NCBI GenBank assembly: GCA_024138025.1
Contig: JAMXBD010004263.1
Coordinates: forward strand, 1 to 64,000
Direction: 5' to 3'
Source of the DNA: Combretum micranthum
Taxonomy: Eukaryota > Streptophyta > Magnoliopsida > Myrtales > Combretaceae
DNA length: 64,000 nucleotides
Below, piece after piece: positions 63,295 through 64,000 of the stretch (position 1 is the stretch's first letter; each line of letters starts with the position of its first letter). The notes beneath the pieces were generated by a model. It was not told where the DNA came from and did not search any database. It was given only the letters and a program-made list of their open reading frames with translations. The position numbers and the translations under genes are program-made.

Positions 63295-64000
63295 TATAGA
63301 TATAAGATAAAATGAACATGTATAGAGTATGGTTTTATATGTTTATGCCTTTATGTATGTATAACAATGGATGCAAAGCATATCGGAATCCACAAAATGA
63401 TTGTTTAAGTATATCGTTAATATTACATGTTGCTTATGTGTGTATGATGATTGTTTAATCACCTTAAGTTTACCATAATTATACTTGACCTTTATATAAA
63501 TTAAATGGATACGCATTGCATCCGTCAAGTCACATCATAAGGACTGCTACTCTTACACGAGGAATCGGAAGGGCCAGACGTCAAGCTCATTCTTAAGGAA
63601 CTAAGGCGTACTGAGGATACACCCCAAGGATGAGCCACGCCAATTGATCACTGAGAGCAGAGTGCTCAGCGACTAGCAATAAAGATGGCAAGGATCTTCA
63701 TACCTAAATTTCCCAACCTTCGATACGGAGGGGTAAATCCGTTCTATATATGGTTTTTGGATAACCATATATATTTGTGTAATCATGTGATTGTTGCATA
63801 GCATATGCGTGAAAATTAATAAACTTATTTTAAATCATTGTGCGAATAAAAAGGAATATCTCACTAAGCTTGCTATAAGCTTACACCCCCATAGGCTTTT
63901 GTTGAAATGGGTATGTTACAGTTATGTCCGAGGATCAAAATGTTAAGGAAATTGTGAGCGAACCTTTGAAGCTCTTGTGGAAGGAGTGGAACCATAGGAT
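63295..64000 (+). mobile_element. Family-1 solo LTR, copy E, third segment (runs off window)
   Basis: Resumes TATAGATATAAGATAAAATGA, matching the sequence after CACTAGAT in copy C (about 20488-20520). It carries hairpins ACGGA/TCCGT (63725-63742) and ATATATGGTT/AACCATATAT (63746-63772) and the CTCACTAAGC block. The GGCGTGACA end and the second CATGC lie beyond 64000. Confidence 0.88.

Noticed and set aside
1..64000. Host protein-coding genes, tRNA or rRNA genes
   Set aside because: No open frame outside transposable elements shows a recognisable domain, and no cloverleaf or rRNA-like sequence was noticed. Small or exon-split genes in the unresolved stretches cannot be fully excluded by eye.

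Overview
The window is plant intergenic heterochromatin: AT-rich, with no convincing host gene and no tRNA or rRNA seen. Nearly all of it resolves into nested transposable elements. I set most boundaries by TG...CA ends plus matching 5-bp target-site duplications (TSDs). The element types (a Tat/Ogre-type Ty3/gypsy element with an archaeal-like RNase H, a Ty3/gypsy element with a chromovirus-like integrase, CACTA and Mutator-like MITEs) indicate a flowering plant, probably a eudicot. I cannot name the species.

Oldest layer: a degenerate minus-strand Ty3/gypsy element. Its zinc knuckle and protease lie at 23.5-24.25 kb, a protease-RT linker at 21.5-21.76 kb, the pre-integrase segment at 13.6-14.0 kb, the integrase core at 4.8-5.6 kb and the integrase tail at 0.9-1.38 kb. 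RT and RNase H are missing. Two MITEs (11-296 and 721-877) lie at the left edge.

Main repeat family ('family 1'): solo LTRs of about 3.3-3.7 kb. The end I take as 5', from the TATA box, is TGTAAACCCC; the other end is GGCGTGACA. At least eleven copies are present, in both orientations, and none has a partner LTR or internal region. Complete copies are 1385-4811 (TSD ATAAC), 7872-11508 (CATAC), 14657-18364 (GTCCT) and 57226-60764 (CTAGT). Interrupted copies are 30064-55895, 32718-55189 (GGGTA), 34617-53697 (TGATC) and 56067-63289 (AGATC). A second LTR family (5592-13597, TSD ATATC) hosts the 7872-11508 copy.

The right-hand 40 kb is one deep nest. The old gypsy gag contains solo LTR D (from 24254), which contains E (from 26727), then F (30064-55895), then I (32718-55189), then J (34617-53697), then a full Tat/Ogre-type element (37487-53281), and finally a 737-bp DNA transposon (51228-51964) in its 3' LTR. 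E also holds G (56067-63289), which holds H (57226-60764). D and E run off the right edge.

The Tat/Ogre-type element has 5' LTR, tRNA-Arg-type primer site, an extra ORF1, gag, protease, a predicted 155-bp intron, RT, RNase H, a second archaeal-like RNase H, integrase (D-D-35-E), tandem repeats in the 3' untranslated region, polypurine tract and 3' LTR. Its reading frames are cut by many small indels. The two LTRs also differ largely by single-base indels, so some breaks may be assembly errors.

The most unusual signal is in family 1: adjacent hairpins whose two arms change together between copies, next to a cassette that differs completely from copy to copy.
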